64,000 nucleotides of DNA, taken from assembly GCF_003990185.1 (NCBI RefSeq), contig NZ_RZHF01000028.1, forward strand, positions 134 through 64,133. Reading direction: 5' to 3'. The notes under the pieces are model-generated. The model saw only the letters and a list, made by a program, of their open reading frames with translations. It ran no database searches and was not told the origin of the DNA. The position numbers and the translations under genes are program-made. This document shows, one piece after another, positions 1 to 9,900 of the stretch. Numbering within the stretch: position 1 is the first letter of the stretch; each line of letters starts with the position of its first letter. Source of the DNA: Vreelandella nanhaiensis (GTDB lineage Bacteria; Pseudomonadota; Gammaproteobacteria; Pseudomonadales; Halomonadaceae).

Positions 1-100
1 GCTCGTGCCTCGCGAGATTCGTTACCACGCGCTACGGGTTCAAGCCTCATTAGAACATGTGCCTTGCACGTGTTTTGCGTAATGCGATGACCCGTAGCGC
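1..100. repeat. REP/BIME copy downstream of the RAYT gene
   Basis: A REP-type module containing TTACCACGCGCTACGGGTT is followed about 50 bases later by an inverted arm ACCCGTAGCGCG, so the pair could fold as a BIME. The same module recurs near 745-830 and 3064-3240. It directly flanks the REP-associated transposase gene, the usual arrangement for the family that mobilises such repeats. The left end is cut by the window edge. Confidence 0.7.
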
Positions 101-104
101 GATG

Positions 105-614
105 TTATTCCCAATCCATCTGGGCAATGTCTGGCGCGTCCTGCTTACCCCACTCCTTGTCGTACCATCCTTTCTCTACGCACTGATGAAAGCTTGACCA
201 CTTCCATTCGCCTGGCGCTTTGGCCCAGCCATGTTTTACCGGGTTGTAATGGATGTAATCAACATGCTGTCGCCAGTCGTTTTCGTCGCGAATGACATGT
301 TCCCAGAATCCTCGCTGCCAGGTGCTTGAGCCCCCCGCGGGAAGAAGAAACTCTTTCGATGCGTATTTTTTGATATCTCTCCAGCGCGATGAATAATCCG
401 TATCACCCTCTGGCAGTGTCCAAATGCAATGAAGGTGATCGGGGAGCAGCACAAAGGCTTCCATAGTGAAGGGCTGCTCGTCGCGTACTCGGCGAAAGGC
501 ACGGCCAAGAGCGTTAACATTTAAGGAATCAGCAAGCAGCGATTGGCGGGCATAGGTAACAACGGTAAAGAAGTAGGTGCCTCCGGGAACATGTGCTCTT
601 CGATATGTTGCCAT
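105..614 (-). CDS. REP-associated tyrosine transposase (RAYT, Y1_Tnp/IS200-like)
   Basis: A 169-residue HUH-type single-strand transposase related to IS200 TnpA. The HUH metal site is visible as LPDHLHCIW, and the catalytic Tyr region as DYIHYNPVKHGWA, typical of RAYT proteins. RAYTs are single-copy domesticated transposases thought to cut and move REP palindromes in stems found around them. REP modules lie immediately downstream (1-100) and upstream (739-850) of the gene, and another cluster sits near 3.1 kb, which supports the assignment. The start follows a GAGGCAGCA ribosome-binding stretch. It looks intact; activity is inferred, not shown. Confidence 0.9.
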   Translation of the reverse strand: MATYRRAHVPGGTYFFTVVTYARQSLLADSLNVNALGRAFRRVRDEQPFTMEAFVLLPDHLHCIWTLPEGDTDYSSRWRDIKKYASKEFLLPAGGSSTWQRGFWEHVIRDENDWRQHVDYIHYNPVKHGWAKAPGEWKWSSFHQCVEKGWYDKEWGKQDAPDIAQMDWE

Positions 615-738
615 TGCTGCCTCGTTTCATAAATATTAAGTGTGTTGAGGCATCAGGATAAGGAGCTGCGAAGAATACTTCATCTTAACAGGCATGTGCA
701 GTGGACTGGGTGGGGTGGTCTGGGCGGCTTAACGCCGC

Positions 739-850
739 CATCCGCGGGTGCCTTATTTGCTCATGCCTCGCAAAACGTTACCACGCGCTTCCTTGGCGGC
801 TTCCATGTAGCGCGTGGTCAGCACCAGCGCACCCGCAGCGGCGGCCAGGC
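739..850. repeat. REP/BIME pair
   Basis: Two inverted copies of the REP module: CGGGTGCCT...GTTACCACGCGCT on one side and TAGCGCGTGG...GCGCACCCGC on the other. Their arms are complementary, so the block can form a cruciform or hairpin. It fills most of the 274-base gap between the RAYT gene and rnk, where no other gene is visible. Confidence 0.65.
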
Positions 851-888
851 GCGCGAGCAGCGCGCATAGTGCAGCTGGGGCAGGACGG

Positions 889-1302
889 TTAACGATGAAA
901 CTGTTTTTCGCGCTCGGGCTGCCAGAGAATGGCATCTACGCGCAGCTGCACGGTTGCATTGTTGGGGATAGGCCAGTGAATGACATCGCCGACCTTGAGA
1001 CCAATCAGGCCTGCGCCAATTGGGGCCATGACGGAGATGGCATCTTCGACTGAGTCCATCGCATGGGGGTACACCAGCGTACGGATCATCTGGCGCCCGC
1101 GCGTCAGGTCGGTAAAGCGAATCTGACTGTTCATGCTCACGACGTTATCCGGAATCAGCTCCGGGTCAATCACCTCGCCGCGCATTAACTCTTCTTCGAG
1201 CAGTTCAGCTACCGCCTGCTCTTTGTCTGTCGCGTTATCGATTAAGCGCTGCAGGCGTTCGGCATCGAGACGGTTAATAATGATCGGAGGGCGCTGCTCC
1301 AT
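889..1302 (-). CDS. rnk: Regulator of nucleoside diphosphate kinase (Rnk), GreA/GreB family
   Basis: A 137-residue protein that begins MEQRPPIIINRLDAERL and has the Rnk layout: a short N-terminal coiled-coil arm (about 1-45) and a GreA/GreB-like C-terminal domain (about 50-130) with VMAPIGAGLIGLKVGDVI. Rnk binds RNA polymerase near the secondary channel and affects nucleoside diphosphate kinase levels. The start was chosen because AAGGAGAG sits just upstream; the reading frame stays open further upstream, but that stretch is low-complexity and overlaps the gdhA terminator region. It is the next gene downstream of gdhA, separated from it by that terminator. Confidence 0.88.
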   Translation of the reverse strand: MEQRPPIIINRLDAERLQRLIDNATDKEQAVAELLEEELMRGEVIDPELIPDNVVSMNSQIRFTDLTRGRQMIRTLVYPHAMDSVEDAISVMAPIGAGLIGLKVGDVIHWPIPNNATVQLRVDAILWQPEREKQFHR

Positions 1303-1377
1303 GTTACTCTCCTTAGAAAGCAATAAAATCAAACATATACTTTGATTAAATGGTAAATAAACGATTTTTGTACCTAC

Positions 1378-1413
1378 CAATAAAAACAGCCCTCCCCAGA
1401 AGGGAGGACTGTT
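1378..1413 (-). terminator. Rho-independent terminator after gdhA
   Basis: Read on the minus strand, a GC-rich stem ACAGTCCTCCC / GGGAGGGCTGT closes on a short loop and is followed by TTTTTA. It lies 40 bases after the gdhA stop codon and upstream of rnk, so rnk is probably transcribed separately. Confidence 0.85.
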
Positions 1414-1452
1414 CACCAATGCCAGTGTAAGCGATCTAGCAGTGGAAGGCGA

Positions 1453-2994
<1,542 letters not shown>

Positions 2995-3059
2995 TTAAAC
3001 GGAGTCGCGGTGGGTAAGTCACCACACCATTCACACATAGGTCGAATATAGCGTGGTAC

Positions 3060-3265
3060 TACGTAGCGCGTGGTAAGCGACAGCGCACCCGAGGGAGCAG
3101 CGCGGTTAGCGCTACCGGGGTTGGGTGGCCGGGCGCAAGAGCAAGGTTTCGGTAACACAGCCGGAGCGGCTTAGTAGTCGCCTCCCGCGGGTGCCTCATG
3201 CGCTCGTACCTCGCGATTCGTTACCACGCGCTACAGGTTTGGATCAGGTGCTATACCCGTAGCGT
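3060..3265. repeat. REP/BIME cluster between gdhA and the ggt-like gene
   Basis: This block holds GTAGCGCGTGGTAAGCGACAG with GCGCACCCGAGG. About 100 bases later comes the inverted CGCGGGTGCCTCATGCGCTC, followed by CGTTACCACGCGCTAC and a further CCCGTAGCGTGTGGCG arm. The modules match those beside the RAYT gene. The rest of the 2806-3277 gap is AT-rich and probably carries the gdhA promoter, but I could not fix a convincing -35/-10 pair. Confidence 0.65.
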
Positions 3266-3277
3266 GTGGCGAGTAAA

Positions 3278-4885
3278 TCAAACAGGGAGGACGGCACCGT
3301 CAGCTCGGGGTTCGGTGCCTCCTTGGAGTACGCCGTTTTCGGGGTTGCGTACAATGATCTGCCCGCGGCCAAAGGTGAGCGAGTCGGTGGGCCGAACAAT
3401 GCGGTGACCACGCCGCTCAAGCGCTTGAGCAAGATGGTCGGGGAAGGCTGGTTCCACTTCAACCGTTCGACCTTCCACCCATTTCCAGCGGGGTAGGTCC
3501 AGCGCGGCCTGAGGGTTGAGCTTGTCTTCCAGCATGCTGGTAACCACCTGAACGTGGCCCTGGGGCTGCATGTAGCCACCCATAACACCGAAAGGGCCGA
3601 TCGCCTGGCCATCTTTGGTGATAAAGCCAGGGATAATCGTGTGGTAGGTGCGTTTGCCGGGGCGTAATACGTTGGCATGCTCTTCATCCAGCGAGAACGA
3701 CCAGCCCCGGTTTTGCAGGCTGATGCCAGTGCCTGGCACGACGATGCCAGAACCGAAGCCTTCAAAGTTACTCTGGATGAACGACACCATATTGCCTTCA
3801 TCGTCAGCGGTCGAAAGATACACCGTGCCGCCCATCAGAGGATTGCCATGAGTCGGGTCGATGGCTTTAAAGCCAATAAGCTCGCTGCGTTGCTTGAGGT
3901 AAGCGGGCGAGAGCATCTGCTTGACGCTGGGTGTCATGTGTTCCTGTTCGGTGATATAGCGCAGTCCATCCACATAGCCCAGCTTGGTGGCTTCGATGCG
4001 CCGATGCAGTGATTCAACAGCGTCGCGAGGCTCGTCGCCCATCGCTTCCAGAATGCCTAGCGCCTGAAGGGCAATCAAACCGCTGCCGTTGGGCGGGATT
4101 TCCCAGATATCGTGGCCACGATAACGAACGTTAATAGGGTCAACCCATTCTGGAGTGAACGCTTCCAGGTCTTCCTTGCGCAGGAAGCCGCCGTGCTTGC
4201 GTGAGAAGGTGTCCATGGCATCGGCAAGCTCGCCTTGGTAGAAGGCTTTTGCGCGGGTTTCGCCAATCGCACGCAGGGTTTTGGCCATCTCAGGTGAGCG
4301 CCATACATCGCCCGCTTTGGGGGCATGGCCCTCTGGCGCGAAATGCTCGAACCAGGGCGCGAACTCGGGACGATCGTATTGACTGTAACGAGCGTGGGCT
4401 TTCTCCCAAAGCTGGCTCACCACAGGGGAAACTGCAAAGCCTTCTTCGGCAAGTTGGATGGCGGGTGCCATCAGCGTCTCAAAAGGCAGCTTGCCAAAGC
4501 GCTCGGAGAGGGTGGCCCAGGCGCCGGGCGCGCCAGGAACGGTGACCGGCACTAAGCCGTGGGCGGGCATGGCTTCATGGCCTTTTTCACGCACGCCCGC
4601 GCAGGAGATACCTATGGGCGCTCGCCCGCTGGCATTCAAACCGTGCAATTCATCTTTCACCCAGACCAGCGCGAAGGCGTCGCTGCCGATGCCGTTCGAG
4701 GTGGGTTCAACAACGGTGAGCGCAGCGGCGGTGGCGATGGCTGCATCAATGGCGTTGCCGCCATCGCGTAGGATATTAGCACCTACCTGAGCGGCCAGTG
4801 ATTGGGAAGTGGCTACCATGCCGCGCTTACCAAACGTGACGGTACGGCGCGAGGCGGCAGGGTAGTAATGAGGGTCAAGATTCAT
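3278..4885 (-). CDS. Gamma-glutamyltransferase family protein (YwrD-like Ntn hydrolase)
   Basis: A 535-residue protein of the gamma-glutamyltranspeptidase superfamily, which hydrolyses or transfers gamma-glutamyl groups after autocleavage before a conserved Thr. The N-terminal large-subunit segment contains RDGGNAIDAAIATAAALTVV. The cleavage region reads MGGTVYLSTADDEGNMVSF, where the Thr of TVYLS is the expected new N-terminal nucleophile. A C-terminal GVMGGYMQPQGHVQV follows. No signal peptide is visible, unlike periplasmic Ggt, so a cytoplasmic place is likely. The start follows AAGGAAG. Substrate is uncertain because this branch also includes acylases and hydrolases of unknown specificity. 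Confidence 0.85.
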   Translation of the reverse strand: MNLDPHYYPAASRRTVTFGKRGMVATSQSLAAQVGANILRDGGNAIDAAIATAAALTVVEPTSNGIGSDAFALVWVKDELHGLNASGRAPIGISCAGVREKGHEAMPAHGLVPVTVPGAPGAWATLSERFGKLPFETLMAPAIQLAEEGFAVSPVVSQLWEKAHARYSQYDRPEFAPWFEHFAPEGHAPKAGDVWRSPEMAKTLRAIGETRAKAFYQGELADAMDTFSRKHGGFLRKEDLEAFTPEWVDPINVRYRGHDIWEIPPNGSGLIALQALGILEAMGDEPRDAVESLHRRIEATKLGYVDGLRYITEQEHMTPSVKQMLSPAYLKQRSELIGFKAIDPTHGNPLMGGTVYLSTADDEGNMVSFIQSNFEGFGSGIVVPGTGISLQNRGWSFSLDEEHANVLRPGKRTYHTIIPGFITKDGQAIGPFGVMGGYMQPQGHVQVVTSMLEDKLNPQAALDLPRWKWVEGRTVEVEPAFPDHLAQALERRGHRIVRPTDSLTFGRGQIIVRNPENGVLQGGTEPRADGAVLPV

Positions 4886-5003
4886 TCGAGAGCTTCCTTA
4901 TGCCTGGGGCGCCAGGCAGGCCAATGTATGGCTCAACATTAGCAGGATAAGCTTACGAACGTCTTTTGATACTTAGGCTAAGCGTCACGTAACTGAGACC
5001 TGT

Positions 5004-5552
5004 TTACTGCTTGCGCAACTGCTCTAGAGGCAAGTTCAAGTGCTGTGGGCGCTGCAGTACGTTCAGTAGCACAATGGCACGCTCTTCGCCCTTGGTGCGC
5101 TCGAATATAGCTTCGAGGTCTTTAAAAGGCCCTTCGGTAATCATGACCTTTTCGCCCGTACAGAAATAGGTATGACTCCCTTCCTGACGATGGGGCTGGG
5201 CGCGAAGCGTCTCTATTAATGCATCAGGTACGCTCACGGGGGTATTGCCAAAGATGAGGAGGCGCAGAACACCTCGAGTTGAGCGAATGGGGCGCCAATC
5301 GCTTACTACTTGGTCCAAACGGATAAACAGGTAGTAGGGAAACAGCGGTTCGGTCACTGTCGCAGGTTTGCCTTGGCGCCTGCGTTTTACATTCAGCACA
5401 GGGTGAAACACCTCATAACCTTGATTTGTGAGATGTTCGGCGGCACGAAATGATTCGTTGCCTTTACACTGAATAACGTACCAACTAGGTAGGGCGCCTT
5501 CTTCGATGTGATCTGGTTCTGCATTACTTGGTTTTGCGTTACGTGGTTCCAT
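5004..5552 (-). CDS. rfaH: RfaH-type transcription antiterminator (NusG paralogue), last gene of the capsule-lipid operon
   Basis: A 182-residue NusG-family protein. The N-terminal NGN domain (about 20-120) begins SWYVIQCKGNESFRAAEHL and contains FPYYLFIRLDQ and STRGVLRLLIFG; a C-terminal KOW-like segment follows (KVMITEGPFKDLEAIFERT). RfaH proteins bind paused RNA polymerase at ops elements and let it read through long operons for LPS, capsule or toxins. The start was chosen four bases after the stop of the upstream synthase gene, with GGAG at good spacing; a longer in-frame start would overlap that gene. Being encoded at the end of the operon it probably serves is unlike unlinked E. coli rfaH. 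No canonical ops sequence was found upstream of kpsC. Confidence 0.85.
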   Translation of the reverse strand: MEPRNAKPSNAEPDHIEEGALPSWYVIQCKGNESFRAAEHLTNQGYEVFHPVLNVKRRRQGKPATVTEPLFPYYLFIRLDQVVSDWRPIRSTRGVLRLLIFGNTPVSVPDALIETLRAQPHRQEGSHTYFCTGEKVMITEGPFKDLEAIFERTKGEERAIVLLNVLQRPQHLNLPLEQLRKQ

Positions 5553-5556
5553 ACCG

Positions 5557-6921
5557 TTAGCTCCGGGCTTGGGCAAGCAGAGTAGCAAGGGCATCTAGCG
5601 TTTGGTCGATATGGGCCTGGGTATGATCATAGGCGAGGAAAAAGCGCAGGCGGGCGCTTTTTTCAGGTACCGCTGGATGAAGAATAGGCTGAACATTGAT
5701 GTGGTATTGCTCAAGCAGCGTATGGGAAAGGTGAGCCGCCAAGGGCGAGCTGCCCACAATAATCGGCACGACGGCCGCGCCGATGCTGTGACCGGTATCC
5801 ATGCCGTGCTTTTTGGCCTGCTGCAGGAAGTAGCGCGAAATGGCATGGAGTTTCTCTACCCGCTCGGGCTCTTGCTGCATAAGTTCAAGCACTTTAATGG
5901 ATGGTGCGGCCACCTGTGCGGGCATGCCCACGCTATACAAAAAGCCTGGCGCAAAGTAGCGCAGCGTTTCTACCAGAGCGCTGCTACCGGCGATATACCC
6001 GCCGCAGCCCGAGAGCGTTTTACTCATGGTACCCATCCAGATATCCACATCACGAGGATCAATGGAAAAGTACTCATGAAGGCCAAGACCATTATTGCCC
6101 ATCACTCCAAAAGAGTGTGCCTCGTCCACCATCAACCAGACCTGATGGCGTTTTTTAAGCTCGATGAATCGCGGCAGGTCGGGGACGTCGCCATCCATGC
6201 TGTAAAGCCCTTCGATCACCACGATCACGCGCTCAAACTGGTGGCGATGACGGCTAAGCAGCGCGTCCAGGGCATCCGGGTCGTTATGGGCGAACGACAT
6301 GCGCTTGGCGCCGGAAAGCTGAGCACCGACAAGCGAGCTGTTGTGGATATACTCGTCGTGGAGCACAAGATCCTTGGCGCCAAGCAGGTAGCCAAGTGTC
6401 GAGACATTGGTTGCATGACCGCTGACAAATGCCACGGCGTCGTCTACCTGATACGCCTTGGCAATTGCCTGTTCCAGCTCATGATGAATCGGGCGCTCGC
6501 CGGAAACCACGCGGCTTGCAGAAACTGATGTGCCGTAACGGGCTACCGCTTCGCAAGCGGCTTGGGTAACCCGGGGATCGCCCGAGTAGCCCAGGTAGTT
6601 ATAGCTTGCAAAGTTGATACAGGGTCGCCCCTGAACCACGCTGGTAGCGCCAGCAATGCCTTCATGGACTTTGAAAAAAGGGTCTTTCAAGCCCAGCTGT
6701 TCAGCGCCCTGGCGTAGCATGGTTAACTGCTGATAGCCCGGGTGGGCATCAAATCGCGTAAAACGCTCAGCCACCGGGCCGGGTTTGCCATTACCCGTTG
6801 GGGGTGAGCCCGTTGGGGTAGAGATAGTGCTGTCATTCGTGCGAGCAGTGGCACGTGGCGCGGTACGCTTACGTGCCTGCTCCAACAGCTGACGTTTTAG
6901 ATCAGAGCGATTGGCGGTCAT
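5557..6921 (-). CDS. Alpha-oxoamine synthase (RkpG-like, PLP-dependent acyltransferase)
   Basis: A 454-residue fold-type I PLP enzyme of the AONS/KBL/serine palmitoyltransferase family, which condenses an acyl thioester with an amino acid and releases CO2. Visible motifs are FASYNYLGYSGDPRV, SGHATNVSTLGYLLG, VDEAHSFGVMG (PLP-binding Asp) and TMSKTLSGCGG with the Schiff-base Lys at about 301. An extra N-terminal 50 residues is basic and disordered. The start overlaps the PKS stop by four bases (ATGA), so the two are translationally coupled. The natural acyl donor is probably the neighbouring PKS's ACP, since that PKS lacks a release domain. Rhizobial RkpG is the best-known counterpart by context. 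The amino acid used is unknown. Confidence 0.88.
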   Translation of the reverse strand: MTANRSDLKRQLLEQARKRTAPRATARTNDSTISTPTGSPPTGNGKPGPVAERFTRFDAHPGYQQLTMLRQGAEQLGLKDPFFKVHEGIAGATSVVQGRPCINFASYNYLGYSGDPRVTQAACEAVARYGTSVSASRVVSGERPIHHELEQAIAKAYQVDDAVAFVSGHATNVSTLGYLLGAKDLVLHDEYIHNSSLVGAQLSGAKRMSFAHNDPDALDALLSRHRHQFERVIVVIEGLYSMDGDVPDLPRFIELKKRHQVWLMVDEAHSFGVMGNNGLGLHEYFSIDPRDVDIWMGTMSKTLSGCGGYIAGSSALVETLRYFAPGFLYSVGMPAQVAAPSIKVLELMQQEPERVEKLHAISRYFLQQAKKHGMDTGHSIGAAVVPIIVGSSPLAAHLSHTLLEQYHINVQPILHPAVPEKSARLRFFLAYDHTQAHIDQTLDALATLLAQARS

Positions 6922-9900
6922 GGTGTCTCAGTCGTTGATGCGGAGGGTGCTGACTCGGTAAACCCTTCAGCCCCGTGGCGAGCGGCCAGAGAGGCTAACG
7001 CATCCTGTGGGGCCTCTTCAACATCATCGTCATGCTGGTGGAGCTTCTGGATCAGCACACCCGCGAGCTTATCAAGCGTTGAGGCCTCGCTCAGCACCAT
7101 GACCGGTACCTGAACACCCAAGCGATTTTCAATCGCCGTCATCAGCTCGACACCCATCAGGGAGTCAAAGCCCATGTCGTAGACCGAGCGATTAACGTCA
7201 ATCTTCTCCTCTTCAATCAGCAGGATGCTGGCAAGCTCCGCCCGAAGAAGATCAGTCACCGTGCTATGCAGTTCTTCCGGTGACAGATCGGCCAGCAGGG
7301 CGCTAATATCATCATCGCTCTCATGGCTGCTATCGTCATCGCTGGCGCGGGCTATCTCATCAAAGCGTGGGGCATTGGCGGTGGGCAAAAAGCGCGCCAG
7401 CGCCCCCCACTCAAGTTCCAGAACGCCAAGGCTCGGGCCTGGTGTTACCAGCATCTGTTCCAGCACCTTGAGCGCATCATCCGAGCGCAGGGCCGAACCA
7501 CCCAAACGCTCTTGCAGCGCATCACGCGTACGGGTGTTGCGGGCAAGGAAGCCGACGTCTTCAATCGCGCCCCAGCGTACACAGGTAGCAGGTAGCCCCG
7601 CCGATCGACGGCTTGCCGCAAAGGCTTCCAGCCAGTGATTGGCGGCTACGTAGTTGGCCTGACCAGGGTTGCCGAATAGCGTAGTGGCGGAGGAGTAGAG
7701 AACAAAGAAGTCTAACTGCTCGTTACGCGTTAGCGCATCCAGATGACGAGCGCCTTCAATCTTGGGCGCCAGCACCTTTTGAATGCGCTCGACGTCTAGG
7801 TTACGAATCAACCCGTCATCAATCACTGTGGCGGCATGCACGATACCGCGCAGCGGGCCAAGCTCATCCCTGGTGCGCGCCAGCACGTTAGCCAGCGCAT
7901 CACGGTCGGTAATATCGCAGGCAACCGCCATCACCTTGACGCCTTGGGCGTTAAATTCGGCAATAGCTGCCTGAGCCTCCTCACTAGACGGACCGCTGCG
8001 GCTAAGCAGAATCAGCTGACGGGCGCCTTTGCTCGTAAGCCACTGGGCCGTTTTAAGGCCGAACCCGCCCAGCCCGCCAGTGACCAAATAGCTGCCATCG
8101 CTTGAGAGATTTAGCGTTTCGTGGCCAAGCGCCTCATCTTTAGGTGGCGCGATGGGCTGCTCATAGGTGACGACGACTTTACCGATCTGGCGCGCCTGCT
8201 GCATATAGCGGAACGCATCAATCACCTGGCTATGACTGAACGCAGTAAACGGTAGCGGGCTGAGTGTGCCGTCATTGAACAGCGCCATCATCTCGCCGAA
8301 TAGGCGTTGAGTCAGGGCAGGCTGTACCTTCATCAGCTGGTCGGAGTCGATACCGAAGTAGCTCAGGTTGTTACGGAACGGACGTAAGCCGATATGCGTA
8401 TTTTCATAGAAATCACGCTTGCCCAGCTCCAGGAAACGCCCGAAGGGCCTCAAGGCGCGAAGGTTCTGGTTGATGGCTTCCCCGGCAAGGGAGTTCAGCA
8501 CGATGTCGACGCCTTCCCCTTGAGTATCTTCAAGAATTTCTTCAGCAAACGTGAGCGAGCGGGAGTCGTAAAGATGCTCTATGCCCATCAGACGCAGGAA
8601 GTCACGCTTCTCTTCAGAGCCCACCGTGGCGTAAATTTCAGCGCCCAACCATTGGGCAATTTGCAGAGCGGCAATACCCACGCCGCCTGCCGCGCCATGA
8701 ATCAACACTTTCTCGCCCGGCTCCAAACGTGCCAGGTGTTTCAGCGCGTAGTACACCGTAAAGAAGGTCGTCGGAATGGTCGCGGCAGCGGCAAAACTTA
8801 CGCCTTCCGGTAGCGGCGCCACCGCATGTTGGCTGGCAATCAGCCGGTCACTGAAGCTTGCCGGGCCAAAGCCAACGACGGCTTGTCCTGGGGCCACGTG
8901 AGTGACGTTGTCACCTACGGCAACGACTTCACCGGAGAACTCAAGACCCAGCGTTGGCCCGGCAAAGCCGTTCTCAATCGCTTCATCAGAGAGCAGGCCA
9001 AGGGTATACATCACGTCACGGAAGTTAAGCCCCGTGGCCTTGACCTTGATTTCAACCTCATCGGCCTTGAGCGCAGGCAGTTCACGCGGGCGCCACTGTA
9101 GCTGGCGTAATTGGCCGGGAAGTGCAAAGCCTAGCGTCATTGCTTGCCGTGCAGGCGTGTCGGCATCAACTACCTGCTGAGGCGCTGGGGCCGACAGTGT
9201 GCGTAGACGCGTAGCAAAGCGTTCGCCCTTGGCATTGATCACCACTTCGTTTTCACGATCCGGTGCTATCAGCGATGCAGCCCATGCACTTAATGCAGCA
9301 TCGCTAACGTCGTAAGGGATATCCAGCAGGCTGGCTGTATGACCAACGGCTTCATTGGCAAGCGAGCGGCCAAAGCCCCAGAACGCGGCATCATCAAACA
9401 CGCAGGCAAGCGCTTGTGGCGATTGCCAAAGCAGGCTGACCCCTTGGGTCGTGAGCCATAGCGTTGCAGCCTCAAGCCCTTTTGCTTCAAGTGCAAGGCT
9501 CCACTGCTGGGCACGGTGGCAGCGCAGCGTTTGTACCTCAATACCGCTACCTTTCAGGCCGCGCAGATCAATCACGTTAAGTGCTTGGGCGGTATCACCA
9601 AACTCGGCTAGCGTCTCATCTAAAAGAGCTTCAGGCAGGCTTTCGCTCTGCTTAACCATGACCTTGGCCTGGCGCGCGGTAAGCGCTTCAGACAGGCGCG
9701 CAGCCAGTACCTCATTGGTCTGGTCGGTCACGATGAGCTGACAAGGCATCGCCTGTGAATGCTCTGTTTTTTCAGCGGTCGAAGAAACCGGCACTTGAGC
9801 GTGCAACAGGTAAGCGCCGTTCAACCCTTCTTCGAGCTCTATGGGCGCTGAAACGTTAAAGCCCTGAGCATTTAGCCACCCACTAAGCGTTTCCTGCTCC

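Noticed and set aside
3100-3125. GCGCTACCGGGG resembling part of an ops element on the minus strand
   Set aside because: It lies inside a REP module, downstream of the operon, and lacks the full GGCGGTAGC core, so it cannot recruit RfaH to the capsule operon.
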